A stretch of DNA of 7,527 nt from Rhodospirillaceae bacterium (GTDB lineage: Bacteria; Pseudomonadota; Alphaproteobacteria; Rickettsiales; UBA3002): positions 1 through 7,527 of the forward strand of contig CANHAG010000048.1 of the NCBI GenBank assembly GCA_947458525.1. Reading direction: 5' to 3'. The notes beneath the pieces were generated by a model. That model was not told the DNA's origin. It saw only the letters and a program-made list of their open reading frames with translations, and did no database searches. The position numbers were made by a program, and so were the translations under genes. Positions 1-5,827 of the stretch are shown piece after piece. Positions within the stretch are counted from its first letter, which is position 1; every line of letters starts with the position of its first letter.

Positions 1-974
1 CGCTCGCCCGCGTCGCGCCCGCTTGCATCAATCAACGCATTTGCCACCAGCACCGTGCTTGCGCCCTGTTTCTTTCCCTTCTCGGCGGTGACATTGCCTT
101 TGACCGCGTTGCTGCCTTCACTCGCAATCACAATCACGCCGTTTTTCTCAGCCACCGTCTGGGCGCGCACAGTCCCTTCGACCGCCACCAGACTATCCAC
201 CATCTCGCGGCCAGCGGCGGCCGTAATCAGCACCGTGCCACCATCGGCCGACACCGCGCCGGAGTTGCGTACCAGCTGTTTGGCCACGTCATTACTCACC
301 GCCAGAGAAATCAGCCCGTCACCGGCCAGATCCACCACCGCCGTATCGCCCGAGGCCAGCGCCACTTTGCCCAGCCGCGCCTCAATCACCCCGGAATTTT
401 CGACATGCGGGGCAACAAGCCCGACAAGCCCCGCCTCTTTCGCGGTGATCGTGCCCTGGTTAATCACCGCCGCATCCGGCTTGCCTTTGATATCCAGCTT
501 GAGGGGGCCGCCTGCCATGAAATCTTCGTTGCGCGTATCGGCGCTCGAGACGACGAGGCTGTTCACATCCACCCGCGCGCCCTGCTGAATCAGCACGCCG
601 TTCGGGTTGACCACCGCCACATTGCCATTGGCAATCAGCGCCCCCGCAATGCTCGAGGGCGTGTTCGACTTCACCCGGTTCAGCGCGAAGGATGACGAAG
701 AAGGCTGGTGAAACTGCGTGGTTTCATTCGGCGCAATATCAAAACTGCGCCAGTCAATCACCGCGCGTTCGGAATGCTGGTGAATATCCACCCGCGCAGG
801 CGCGTTCACAATCGTGGCAGACCCGGCCGCCACCACGCCATCTTCAGGGTTGGCAAGCCCTTCGTTTGGCGTAAGCGCCGCCACACAGCCCAGCGCAGAC
901 GCCGTAAGTAACTGGCGGCGCATGACCCGGCTGTGATGGTCAGCAGTATCTTCCTGATACGTCTTTCGACCCAT
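1..974 (-). CDS. Filamentous haemagglutinin N-terminal (TPS) domain exoprotein, C-terminus off the left edge
   Basis: Large secreted adhesin/exoprotein of the two-partner (type Vb) secretion class, seen only as its first ~324 codons; the frame is open to the window edge. Counting from the inner ATG at 923, residues 1-25 look like a signal peptide (MRRQLLTASALG..., cleavage plausible after GLA). Next comes a haemagglutination-activity/TPS domain, with FALNRVKSN (79-87), SIAGALIANGNV (91-102) and the hallmark NPNGV (106-110). After this come short beta-helix-like repeats (VINQGTITA, VENSGVIEA, VRNSGAVSADGG). In this family the TPS domain is recognised by a TpsB outer-membrane transporter and the repeats form a long beta-helix; no transporter gene lies in the window. 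I chose the ATG at 974, which adds 17 residues (MGRKTYQED...), because AAAGGG lies upstream and a likely promoter would start transcription near 998. The ATG at 923 has no Shine-Dalgarno sequence but gives a more classical signal peptide. Family certain, ligand unknown, start uncertain. Confidence 0.85.
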   Translation of the reverse strand, partial: MGRKTYQEDTADHHSRVMRRQLLTASALGCVAALTPNEGLANPEDGVVAAGSATIVNAPARVDIHQHSERAVIDWRSFDIAPNETTQFHQPSSSSFALNRVKSNTPSSIAGALIANGNVAVVNPNGVLIQQGARVDVNSLVVSSADTRNEDFMAGGPLKLDIKGKPDAAVINQGTITAKEAGLVGLVAPHVENSGVIEARLGKVALASGDTAVVDLAGDGLISLAVSNDVAKQLVRNSGAVSADGGTVLITAAAGREMVDSLVAVEGTVRAQTVAEKNGVIVIASEGSNAVKGNVTAEKGKKQGASTVLVANALIDASGRDAGE

Positions 975-1004
975 TTGTACCCATTTGCACCCTTTGTGAG
1001 CCTC

Positions 1005-1033
1005 ATTTTAGCACAAAACCGCCCACTATTGAA
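1005..1033 (-). promoter_or_regulatory. Candidate sigma70-type promoter of the haemagglutinin-like gene
   Basis: On the minus strand TAAAAT (1010-1005, five of six to TATAAT) is preceded by TGC, an extended -10 element. A weak -35 (TTCAAT, 1033-1028) lies 17 bp upstream. Transcription would start near 998, giving a leader of about 24 nt to the ATG at 974 that contains AAAGGG. Prediction by eye only. Confidence 0.4.
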
Positions 1034-1068
1034 GAAGCTTCTGAAACAGGCTTCCTAAGGTCGGTTTT
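1015..1068. repeat. Inverted repeat AAAACCG...CGGTTTT enclosing a palindrome
   Basis: AAAACCG (1015-1021) and CGGTTTT (1062-1068) are perfect inverse copies 40 bp apart, and the 10-bp palindrome AGAAGCTTCT (1033-1042) lies between them. The left arm is in the -35/-10 spacer of the candidate promoter. It could be an operator, or on the tolB transcript a weak stem followed by TTTTG. A chance repeat is also possible at this arm length. Confidence 0.3.
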
Positions 1069-1129
1069 AAGCAAGCTTTTGAATGCGAGGCAATTCCCGC
1101 GCCATAGTTCCCGGGCTTTGCGGGAAATT

Positions 1130-1146
1130 TGCCGCGCAGAGCGGCA
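1130..1146 (-). terminator. Candidate tolB terminator hairpin (weak)
   Basis: On the minus strand, downstream of tolB, TGCCGC and GCGGCA form a 6-bp GC-rich stem with a TCTGC loop, followed by AATTT rather than a proper T-run. A smaller hairpin (GAGGC/GCCTC, 1171-1187) overlaps the tolB stop codon, and a third (TTCCCG/CGGGAA, 1108-1126) follows. This gap is the likely place for tolB transcription to end, but no arm has a strong U-tract. Confidence 0.35.
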
Positions 1147-1186
1147 GAAAAATTACACTTCCTTGATTCTGAGGCAATTACAGCCT

Positions 1187-2497
1187 CTACATCGGAAGCA
1201 GGGGCGACCAGGCCGGGTCAGAGGCATCGGTCGGGGTCATGACCTCGCGCAGATTATGGCCGGTGATGTCGATGGAATAAAGCCGCGAGCGCGACCCCTG
1301 ACGCCCGGGAAATTCACGGGTGAAAACCAGCACCCGGCCATTGGGCGCCCAGCTTGGGCCTTCATCGAGCCAGCTCTGGGTGAGCAGGCGCTCGCCCGAC
1401 CCATCCGGCCGCATGACGCCGATGTAAAACGACCCCGCATGCATTTTGGTGAAGGCAATGAGATCGCCGCGCGGCGACCAGACCGGCGTGCCATAGCGCC
1501 CCTCGCCGAAACTGATGCGTTTGATATTCCCGCCATTTGCATCCATGACGTAAAGCTGCTGCGAGCCGCCGCGATCAGAGTTGAAGGTGATGTATTTTCC
1601 ATCCGGCGAATAGGAGGGCGAGGTGTCGATATTGCCGGGGCTATCCGTCAGCCGGCGCATCTGCCGCGTGCGCAGATCCATTTCATAAATACTCGTCTGG
1701 CCGCCTTTGGCGATGGACATCAGCATACGCGAGCCATCGTGATTAAAGCGCGGCGCGAAAGACATGCCATCAAACCTGCCGAGCATTTCCTCGCGCCCTG
1801 TCTGCAGATCCCGCAGGAACACGCGTGGCTGACGGCCAGCGTAAGACATGTAAAGAATTTCCTGCGTATTGGGCGAAAAGCGCGGGGTGAGAACAAGCGC
1901 GCGCCCGTCGGTTAAGAATTTATTATTCTCCCCGTCCTGATCCATGATAGCGAGGCGCTTGATTTTGCGGTTCGCAGGGCCGGTTTCAGAAACATACACA
2001 ATGCGGGTGTCAAAATAGCCGCTTTCCCCCGTCAGGCGTTTATAGATTTCATCTGAAATCAGATGCGCCACGCGCCGCCAGTTGCGCGCGAAGGTGTTAT
2101 ATTCCTTCCCCGCCACCTGCTGCTCGGCCAGCATGTCCCACAACCTGAAACTCACCCGCAGCCGGTCGGCCCCAACAGGCGTGGCAGTGCCGGAGATAAC
2201 GGCCTGCGCGTTAATCTGCCGCCAGTCCGCAAAGCGCGGCACCTGATCGCCGTTGGTGATCTGCTCAATGAAAGCCGAGGCCGAAATTGGCTTAAACAGG
2301 CCAGAACGCTCAAGGTCGCCCGCGATGACCTCGGCAATCTGCCGCCCTACATCCGCCCCGCCAGCAGGGGTGCCGGTAAAGGGGGTGACAGCCACGGGCA
2401 GCGGGTCCACATTGCCGCGGGTGATATCAATTTTCAGCTGCGCCGAAGCCGCAGCCGGTAAAAACATTAAAGACAGGAGCAACAGCAAAGAGCGCAT
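1187..2497 (-). CDS. tolB: Tol-Pal system periplasmic beta-propeller protein TolB
   Basis: Periplasmic TolB, which binds the Pal lipoprotein and TolA and helps constrict and stabilise the outer membrane at division. The 436-residue length is normal for the family. Residues 1-19 are a Sec signal peptide (MRSLLLLLSLMFLPAAASA, then QLK). The N-terminal alpha/beta domain (about 20-160) includes LPVAVTPF, the DLERSGLF stretch and AQAVISGTATP. From about 165 to the end come PD40/WD40-like propeller blades, with the recurring pattern 'PxxSPDG..I.F.S.R.G...lyvmd..G' (for example SPSYSPDGKYITFNSDR and PVWSPRGDLIAFTK). A strong GAGGTGA ribosome site lies 5 nt before the ATG. ctrA is 75 bp upstream on the same strand, so read-through is possible; a weak promoter can also be drawn in the gap. 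Unlike the usual tolQRAB-pal cluster, neither tolA nor pal adjoins it here. Confidence 0.97.
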   Translation of the reverse strand: MRSLLLLLSLMFLPAAASAQLKIDITRGNVDPLPVAVTPFTGTPAGGADVGRQIAEVIAGDLERSGLFKPISASAFIEQITNGDQVPRFADWRQINAQAVISGTATPVGADRLRVSFRLWDMLAEQQVAGKEYNTFARNWRRVAHLISDEIYKRLTGESGYFDTRIVYVSETGPANRKIKRLAIMDQDGENNKFLTDGRALVLTPRFSPNTQEILYMSYAGRQPRVFLRDLQTGREEMLGRFDGMSFAPRFNHDGSRMLMSIAKGGQTSIYEMDLRTRQMRRLTDSPGNIDTSPSYSPDGKYITFNSDRGGSQQLYVMDANGGNIKRISFGEGRYGTPVWSPRGDLIAFTKMHAGSFYIGVMRPDGSGERLLTQSWLDEGPSWAPNGRVLVFTREFPGRQGSRSRLYSIDITGHNLREVMTPTDASDPAWSPLLPM

Positions 2498-2520
2498 GAA
2501 TCACCTCACGGGAGAGGCCA

Positions 2521-2549
2521 CTCATAACGCCCAATATTTTTCGACGCAA
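2521..2549 (-). promoter_or_regulatory. Weak candidate promoter of tolB
   Basis: In the 75-bp ctrA-tolB gap, minus-strand TTGCGT (2549-2544) and TATGAG (2526-2521) are 17 bp apart and match sigma70 boxes only at three and four positions. No terminator with a T-run separates ctrA from tolB, so tolB may instead be read from the ctrA promoters. Confidence 0.2.
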
Positions 2550-2572
2550 GCGGGGAATCTTGCCGCAGTGGA

Positions 2573-3307
2573 TTAGGCTTCCGCCTTCACTTTTTTGCTG
2601 CGGGCAGGTGCGGGAACAGGCTCAAGCGGCGCCTCGGGGTCTTTGAGCACATAGCCGCGCCCCCAGACCGTTTCGATGTAATTATCACCGCCCGATGCAT
2701 CTTCGAGTTTCTTGCGCAGCTTGCACACGAATACGTCGATGATTTTAAGCTCCGGCTCATCTACCCCGCCATAAAGATGGTTGAGAAACATCTCCTTTGT
2801 GAGGGTCGAGCCCTTACGCAGACTGAGCAGCTCTAAAATCCCATATTCCTTACTGGTCAGATGCAGCTGCTTGCCATCCACCTCCACCGCGCGGGTATCA
2901 AGATTGACCATGAGTTTGCCGGTGCGGATGATCGATTCCGAATGCCCTTTCGAGCGGCGCACGATCGCCTGAATCCGCGCAATCAACTCGCCCTTATTGA
3001 AGGGTTTGGTGAGGTAATCATCCGCCCCATAGCCGAGGCCTTTGATTTTCTGATCCGGGCCCGAAAGGCCAGAGAGAATCAGAATCGGCGTGTTGATTTT
3101 CGCCGCGCGGAACCGGCGCAGCACCTCGTACCCGTCAATATCGGGCAGCATCAGATCGAGAATGATAATGTCGTAATCATAAAGCTTGCCCACTTCCAGC
3201 CCTTCTTCGCCAAGCTCGGTCGTGTCGCAGATAATGCCCTCGGAAGCGAGCGAAAGCTCAATTGCCTTGGCGGTGGAGGGATCATCTTCTACCAGTAATA
3301 CGCGCAT
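2573..3307 (-). CDS. ctrA: Cell-cycle transcriptional regulator CtrA (OmpR/PhoB-type response regulator)
   Basis: Essential or global alphaproteobacterial regulator, phosphorylated through the CckA-ChpT relay in studied species; it activates flagellar, division and envelope genes and can silence the replication origin. The 244 residues split into a receiver (1-118: acidic pocket E7, D8, D9; phospho-acceptor D51 in ILDLMLPD; S79; K101 in TKPF) and a winged-helix DNA-binding domain (about 126-222). The segment [20 protein letters not shown]...[19 protein letters not shown] is almost the textbook CtrA sequence, which separates it from PhoB or OmpR relatives. I chose the ATG at 3307 because the receiver begins MRVLLVEDD and AGAGGGGAAG precedes it; a GTG at 3367 would add 20 unconserved residues. 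The tail after about 223 is Pro/Ala/Lys-rich and ends KAEA. Two CtrA boxes lie upstream, pointing to autoregulation. fliI diverges from it; tolB follows. Confidence 0.97.
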   Translation of the reverse strand: MRVLLVEDDPSTAKAIELSLASEGIICDTTELGEEGLEVGKLYDYDIIILDLMLPDIDGYEVLRRFRAAKINTPILILSGLSGPDQKIKGLGYGADDYLTKPFNKGELIARIQAIVRRSKGHSESIIRTGKLMVNLDTRAVEVDGKQLHLTSKEYGILELLSLRKGSTLTKEMFLNHLYGGVDEPELKIIDVFVCKLRKKLEDASGGDNYIETVWGRGYVLKDPEAPLEPVPAPARSKKVKAEA

Positions 3308-3352
3308 TTTCTTCCCCTCTTTTTTACAATGCTGGTTTGGCCAGATCATGGG

Positions 3353-3381
3353 TGCATAGGTCGTCACCCTTGAATGGTTAA
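3353..3381 (-). promoter_or_regulatory. Candidate proximal ctrA promoter, -35 overlapping CtrA box 1
   Basis: Minus strand: TTAACC (3381-3376) acts as the -35, then a 17-bp spacer and TATGCA (3358-3353) as a weak -10. Transcription would start near 3346, giving a leader of about 40 nt to the ctrA ATG. CtrA-activated promoters in Caulobacter often place the CtrA box over the -35, as here. Hexamers are weak; the geometry is the argument. Confidence 0.4.
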
Positions 3382-3392
3382 TATACTATTAA
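3374..3392 (-). promoter_or_regulatory. CtrA binding site 1 (TTAA-N7-TTAACCAT)
   Basis: Read on the minus strand, toward ctrA, the sequence is TTAA, seven bases (TAGTATA), then TTAACCAT. This is a perfect match to the CtrA full site and also to the extended TTAACCAT half-site known from Caulobacter. It lies 67 bp before the ctrA start codon. A further TTAA (3396-3399) is next to it but out of register. Confidence 0.75.
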
Positions 3393-3468
3393 TAATTAAA
3401 CCAAACAACTAGAATTTTAACTATTTACGCTTTAGTAACTTTCTGGCGATACAAGCTAATAAAATACT

Positions 3469-3484
3469 GTTAACTATAATTTAA
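3469..3484 (-). promoter_or_regulatory. CtrA binding site 2 (TTAA-N7-TTAAC)
   Basis: Minus-strand TTAA, seven bases (ATTATAG), then TTAAC: a second perfect full site, 77 bp from the first between matching ends. Its TTAACA (3473-3468) resembles a -35 box at five of six positions, and TATCGC (3451-3446) lies 16 bp downstream as a poor -10, so it may mark a distal ctrA promoter. On the plus strand the spacer contains a perfect TATAAT (3475-3480), so bound CtrA could also affect transcription toward fliI. Confidence 0.65.
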
Positions 3485-3600
3485 TTTTTTCAAGCCAGTA
3501 ACTTCTCTTACCTTTTTCACTCCTCTGTGGCGGCGAAGTTACATTAATACCGCCCATGGTTCGCCCTGATGCTTAGCCGCTGGCACCGGCGGGTTAAACC

Positions 3601-3609
3601 TGTTACATT
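3601..3609 (+). promoter_or_regulatory. Candidate extended -10 element directly before fliI
   Basis: TG-T-TACATT fits an extended -10 (TACATT four of six to TATAAT). Only 8 nt separate it from the fliI ATG, so the transcript would start at or next to the start codon. There is no good -35 at 17 bp (TGGCAC). The alternative fliI promoter is the TATAAT at 3475-3480, which would give a leader of about 130 nt. Speculative. Confidence 0.2.
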
Positions 3610-3617
3610 TACTGGCA

Positions 3618-4970
3618 ATGAATTCACGCCTCCATCAGCATTTACTCAGCGAACTCGAGCGGCTGCCCGCCCTTACCCTCCACGGACGGGTGACGGCGGT
3701 GAAGGGTCTGCTTGTGGAATGCACCGGTATTTCGCAGGCACTTTCCGTAGGCGCGCGCTGCAAGGTGCAAGGCTCACATGCCAAAGATCACGAAATTTTA
3801 TGCGAAGTGGTGGGGTTCAAAGAAGACGTGGCACTGCTCATGCCGTTTCGCTCGGTAGAGGGCATCGGGCCGGGGGCAAAAGTCACCCCCGTGGCCAGCG
3901 CCTCAGCGGTTGAACCTTCAGCGTCATGGCTTGGCCGGGTGGTGAACGCCATGGGCGAGCCGATTGATGGTAAAGGCCCGCTGCTCAAAGGCCCGCTGCC
4001 TTATGCGCTGCGTGCCTCGCCCCCGCCGGCAGCCGAGCGCCAGCGCGTGGCGGGCAAGCTTGATCTTGGCGTGCGCGCCATCAACACGTTTCTCACCTGC
4101 TGCCGGGGGCAGCGCCTTGGAATTTTTGCCGGCTCCGGCGTTGGTAAATCCATTCTGCTTTCCATGCTCGCACGCTACTCGCAGGCAGACGTGAACGTGA
4201 TCGGTCTGGTGGGTGAACGTGGGCGCGAGGTGCAGGAATTTCTTGAAGATGATCTGGGGGAGGAAGGCATCACGCGTTCGGTCGTCGTCGTTGCGACTTC
4301 TTCTGAATCCGCCCTCATGCGCCGTCAGGCGGCCTATACCACCCTCGCCATTGCCGAATATTTCCGCGATCAGAAAAAACAGGTGCTCTGCCTGATGGAT
4401 TCAGTCACACGCTTTGCCATGGCCCAGCGCGAAATCGGGCTTTCTGCCGGCGAACCCCCCACCACCAAGGGCTATACCCCAACCGTCTTTGCCGAGCTGC
4501 CGCAACTGCTCGAGCGTGCCGGGCCCGGGCGGGCGGGGCAAGGGGCAATTACGGGGCTTTTTACCGTGCTGGTTGAAGGGGATGATACGAATGAGCCGAT
4601 TGCCGACGCCGTGCGCGGGATTCTTGATGGCCATATCGTGCTTGACCGCGACATCGCCCAGCGCGGGCGCTACCCGGCAATAAACATTCTGAAATCTGTC
4701 TCGCGTATGCTGCCGGATTGCAATAGCGAGGAAGAAAACCAGCTGGTGCTGATGGCGCGCCGCTATCTCTCTACCTATGAGAATATGGCCGAGCTGATTC
4801 GGCTGGGCGCTTATCGCCGCGGCTCGGATCCGGATGTGGATCGAGCCATGCATTTTTATACACCGCTCGAGCAGTTCATCACCCAGCGCGAGCATGAGTC
4901 CGCGACGCTGGCAGAGGGCTATGCGCAGCTCAGCACGATTTTATTCGGGCAGAAGAAAGAAAAAGCGTAA
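3618..4970 (+). CDS. fliI: Flagellum-specific ATP synthase FliI
   Basis: Hexameric ATPase of the flagellar type III export gate; it works with FliH and FliJ on the cytoplasmic side to release and deliver export substrates. The 450 residues are normal for the family. Visible parts are an N-terminal beta-barrel (about 20-95, with [16 protein letters not shown]), [17 protein letters not shown] (105-121), Walker A AGSGVGKS (171-178), GERGRE with its catalytic-type glutamate (199-204), Walker B VLCLMD (256-261) followed by [20 protein letters not shown], and the FliI/YscN-type [14 protein letters not shown] (350-363). This pattern and the fliJ neighbour separate it from F1 beta/alpha subunits. The ATG at 3618 is the only in-frame ATG after the upstream stop at 3567, but no clear Shine-Dalgarno sequence precedes it. 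fliJ starts 3 nt after its stop. Control by CtrA from the shared upstream region is likely but inferred. Confidence 0.97.
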   Translation: MNSRLHQHLLSELERLPALTLHGRVTAVKGLLVECTGISQALSVGARCKVQGSHAKDHEILCEVVGFKEDVALLMPFRSVEGIGPGAKVTPVASASAVEPSASWLGRVVNAMGEPIDGKGPLLKGPLPYALRASPPPAAERQRVAGKLDLGVRAINTFLTCCRGQRLGIFAGSGVGKSILLSMLARYSQADVNVIGLVGERGREVQEFLEDDLGEEGITRSVVVVATSSESALMRRQAAYTTLAIAEYFRDQKKQVLCLMDSVTRFAMAQREIGLSAGEPPTTKGYTPTVFAELPQLLERAGPGRAGQGAITGLFTVLVEGDDTNEPIADAVRGILDGHIVLDRDIAQRGRYPAINILKSVSRMLPDCNSEEENQLVLMARRYLSTYENMAELIRLGAYRRGSDPDVDRAMHFYTPLEQFITQREHESATLAEGYAQLSTILFGQKKEKA

Positions 4971-4973
4971 GCC

Positions 4974-5393
4974 ATGAAATCCCTCCCCACCCTGATGCGT
5001 GTGAAGCAGCGCGAGCTGGATGCGCTCAAGCGCCAGCAGGCAACGCTCGAAAAACGCCGCGATGATTTGCTGAACGCGGTCGATCAGCTGACCGACCAGC
5101 TGGTTCAGGAATTAAAGGCCGCCGAAGGCCTGCCCGATATGGCGCATTTTTTTGGCGGGTTTTCCGCCAGCATCAAAAAGCGTCAGGAAACCATGCACGC
5201 GCAGATTCGAAAGCTCGAAGGCGAGATCGATAAACTCGCCCAGTTAATCATGGTGGCCTTCAGCGAACTCAAAAAACTCGACCTCGCCTATGCCGCATGG
5301 AAAAAGCGCGAGGCGGAAAAACTGCGCCTGCGCGAACAGCAGGAGATGGACGAAATCGGCATTCGCGGCTATGTGAGGAAAGATGCGGTATAA
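4974..5393 (+). CDS. fliJ: Flagellar export protein FliJ (coiled-coil)
   Basis: Small cytoplasmic coiled-coil protein that, in studied species, inserts into the FliI hexamer like the central stalk of F1 and couples it to the export gate, and also escorts chaperones. The call rests on position directly after fliI, length (139 residues, usual about 140-150) and composition: two long charged helices (about 8-50 and 64-130) with heptad-like leucines, broken by a short AEGLPDMAHFFGGF segment. Sequence conservation in this family is low, so the context matters most. Initiation is at ATG 4974 after an A/G-rich run (AAGAAAGAAAAAG). The last 11 bp overlap the next gene, so fliI, fliJ and the lipoprotein gene form one operon with coupled translation. 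Confidence 0.88.
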   Translation: MKSLPTLMRVKQRELDALKRQQATLEKRRDDLLNAVDQLTDQLVQELKAAEGLPDMAHFFGGFSASIKKRQETMHAQIRKLEGEIDKLAQLIMVAFSELKKLDLAYAAWKKREAEKLRLREQQEMDEIGIRGYVRKDAV

Positions 5394-5799
5394 GCTACTT
5401 GTTGCTGCCTTTATGCTGCTTGCGGGATGCTACAATCCTTCGAGCATCCAGCGCAGCTATGTAAGCCAGCGCGATGACTGCCAGCAACAGGCCGAGCAGA
5501 AAATGCAGAAATTTGATACGCCCGGCCGGCAGATCAGCGCCTCAAGCCGTAATGCGGAACTTGTGTCCCTGTTCAGCGACTGCATGGCCAAAGGCGGCTG
5601 GCAGGTGGCCTCACCCAAACGCAAAACGCCCACACGTGCTACGGCGTCGCCTTCTCTGCCTCGGCTGAGTGCGCCTGTTACCGCTCCTCCTGCGGCGCCT
5701 GTTACAGCACCGGCGCCCGCACCGGTGCCTGTCTCTGCCCCTGCGGCAGCTTCACCTGCGGCGCCAGCAACCTACCAGCCTGTCACGCCGGGGCAGTGA
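5383..5799 (+). CDS. Small putative lipoprotein with Pro/Ala-rich tail, third gene of the fliIJ operon
   Basis: I do not recognise a named family. The 138-residue product starts with a lipoprotein signal (MRYKLLVAAFMLLAGC): lipobox LAGC with the lipidated cysteine at 16, so the mature protein should be membrane-anchored and periplasmic. Residues 17-75 form a compact segment with two further cysteines, C33 (RDDCQQQAEQ) and C67 (FSDCMAKGGW), which could form a disulphide. Residues 80-138 are a low-complexity tail of Ala, Pro, Val and Thr (APVTAPPAAPVTAPAPAP), typical of an extended spacer; its DNA contains a direct repeat GCGCCTGTTAC (5671 and 5695). A good GAGGAAAG ribosome site lies inside fliJ, and the gene overlaps fliJ by 11 bp. 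Operon position suggests a flagellum- or envelope-linked role, but that is inference. No clear terminator follows before convergent pdxH, 28 bp away. Confidence 0.8.
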   Translation: MRYKLLVAAFMLLAGCYNPSSIQRSYVSQRDDCQQQAEQKMQKFDTPGRQISASSRNAELVSLFSDCMAKGGWQVASPKRKTPTRATASPSLPRLSAPVTAPPAAPVTAPAPAPVPVSAPAAASPAAPATYQPVTPGQ

Positions 5800-5827
5800 T
5801 TGTCTGCTACGTTCCGTTGGTCTGGCC

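Larger units (their letters stand above)
3308..3617. other. AT-rich divergent control region between ctrA and fliI
   Basis: This 310-bp gap has no convincing gene. Its core (about 3371-3490) is much richer in A+T than the rest of the window and holds two TTAA-N7-TTAA sequences plus promoter-like hexamers facing both ways. The part nearer fliI (3491-3617) is GC-richer and offers only an ATG with six codons (3556) and an out-of-frame reading frame that runs into fliI. I saw no GANTC (CcrM) site in it. Confidence 0.8.

Noticed and set aside
806..1006. 66-codon minus-strand frame starting ahead of the haemagglutinin-like gene
   Set aside because: Overlaps the start of the exoprotein gene in another frame; its ATG lies on the candidate -10 box and the product has no features.
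1079..1915. 278-codon open frame on the plus strand
   Set aside because: Lies antisense within tolB, a certain gene; composition is Arg/His/Pro-rich as expected from reading GC-rich codons backwards, with no recognisable domain.
3308..3367. GTG start at 3367 extending CtrA by 20 residues
   Set aside because: Extension is unlike any CtrA N-terminus; the ATG at 3307 has a strong ribosome site and begins at the conserved MRVLLVEDD. The extension would also cover the candidate promoter.
3581..3597. Possible sigma54 promoter (TGGCAC...) before fliI
   Set aside because: The -24-like TGGCAC is present, but the expected TTGC five bases later is GGTT, so the essential -12 GC is missing.
3569..3913. 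114-codon frame starting upstream of fliI
   Set aside because: Runs in a different frame through the fliI N-terminus; no conserved features.
5800..5827. Bidirectional terminator between the lipoprotein gene and pdxH
   Set aside because: Only a 4-bp CCGT/ACGG pairing can be drawn and there is no T-run on either strand.
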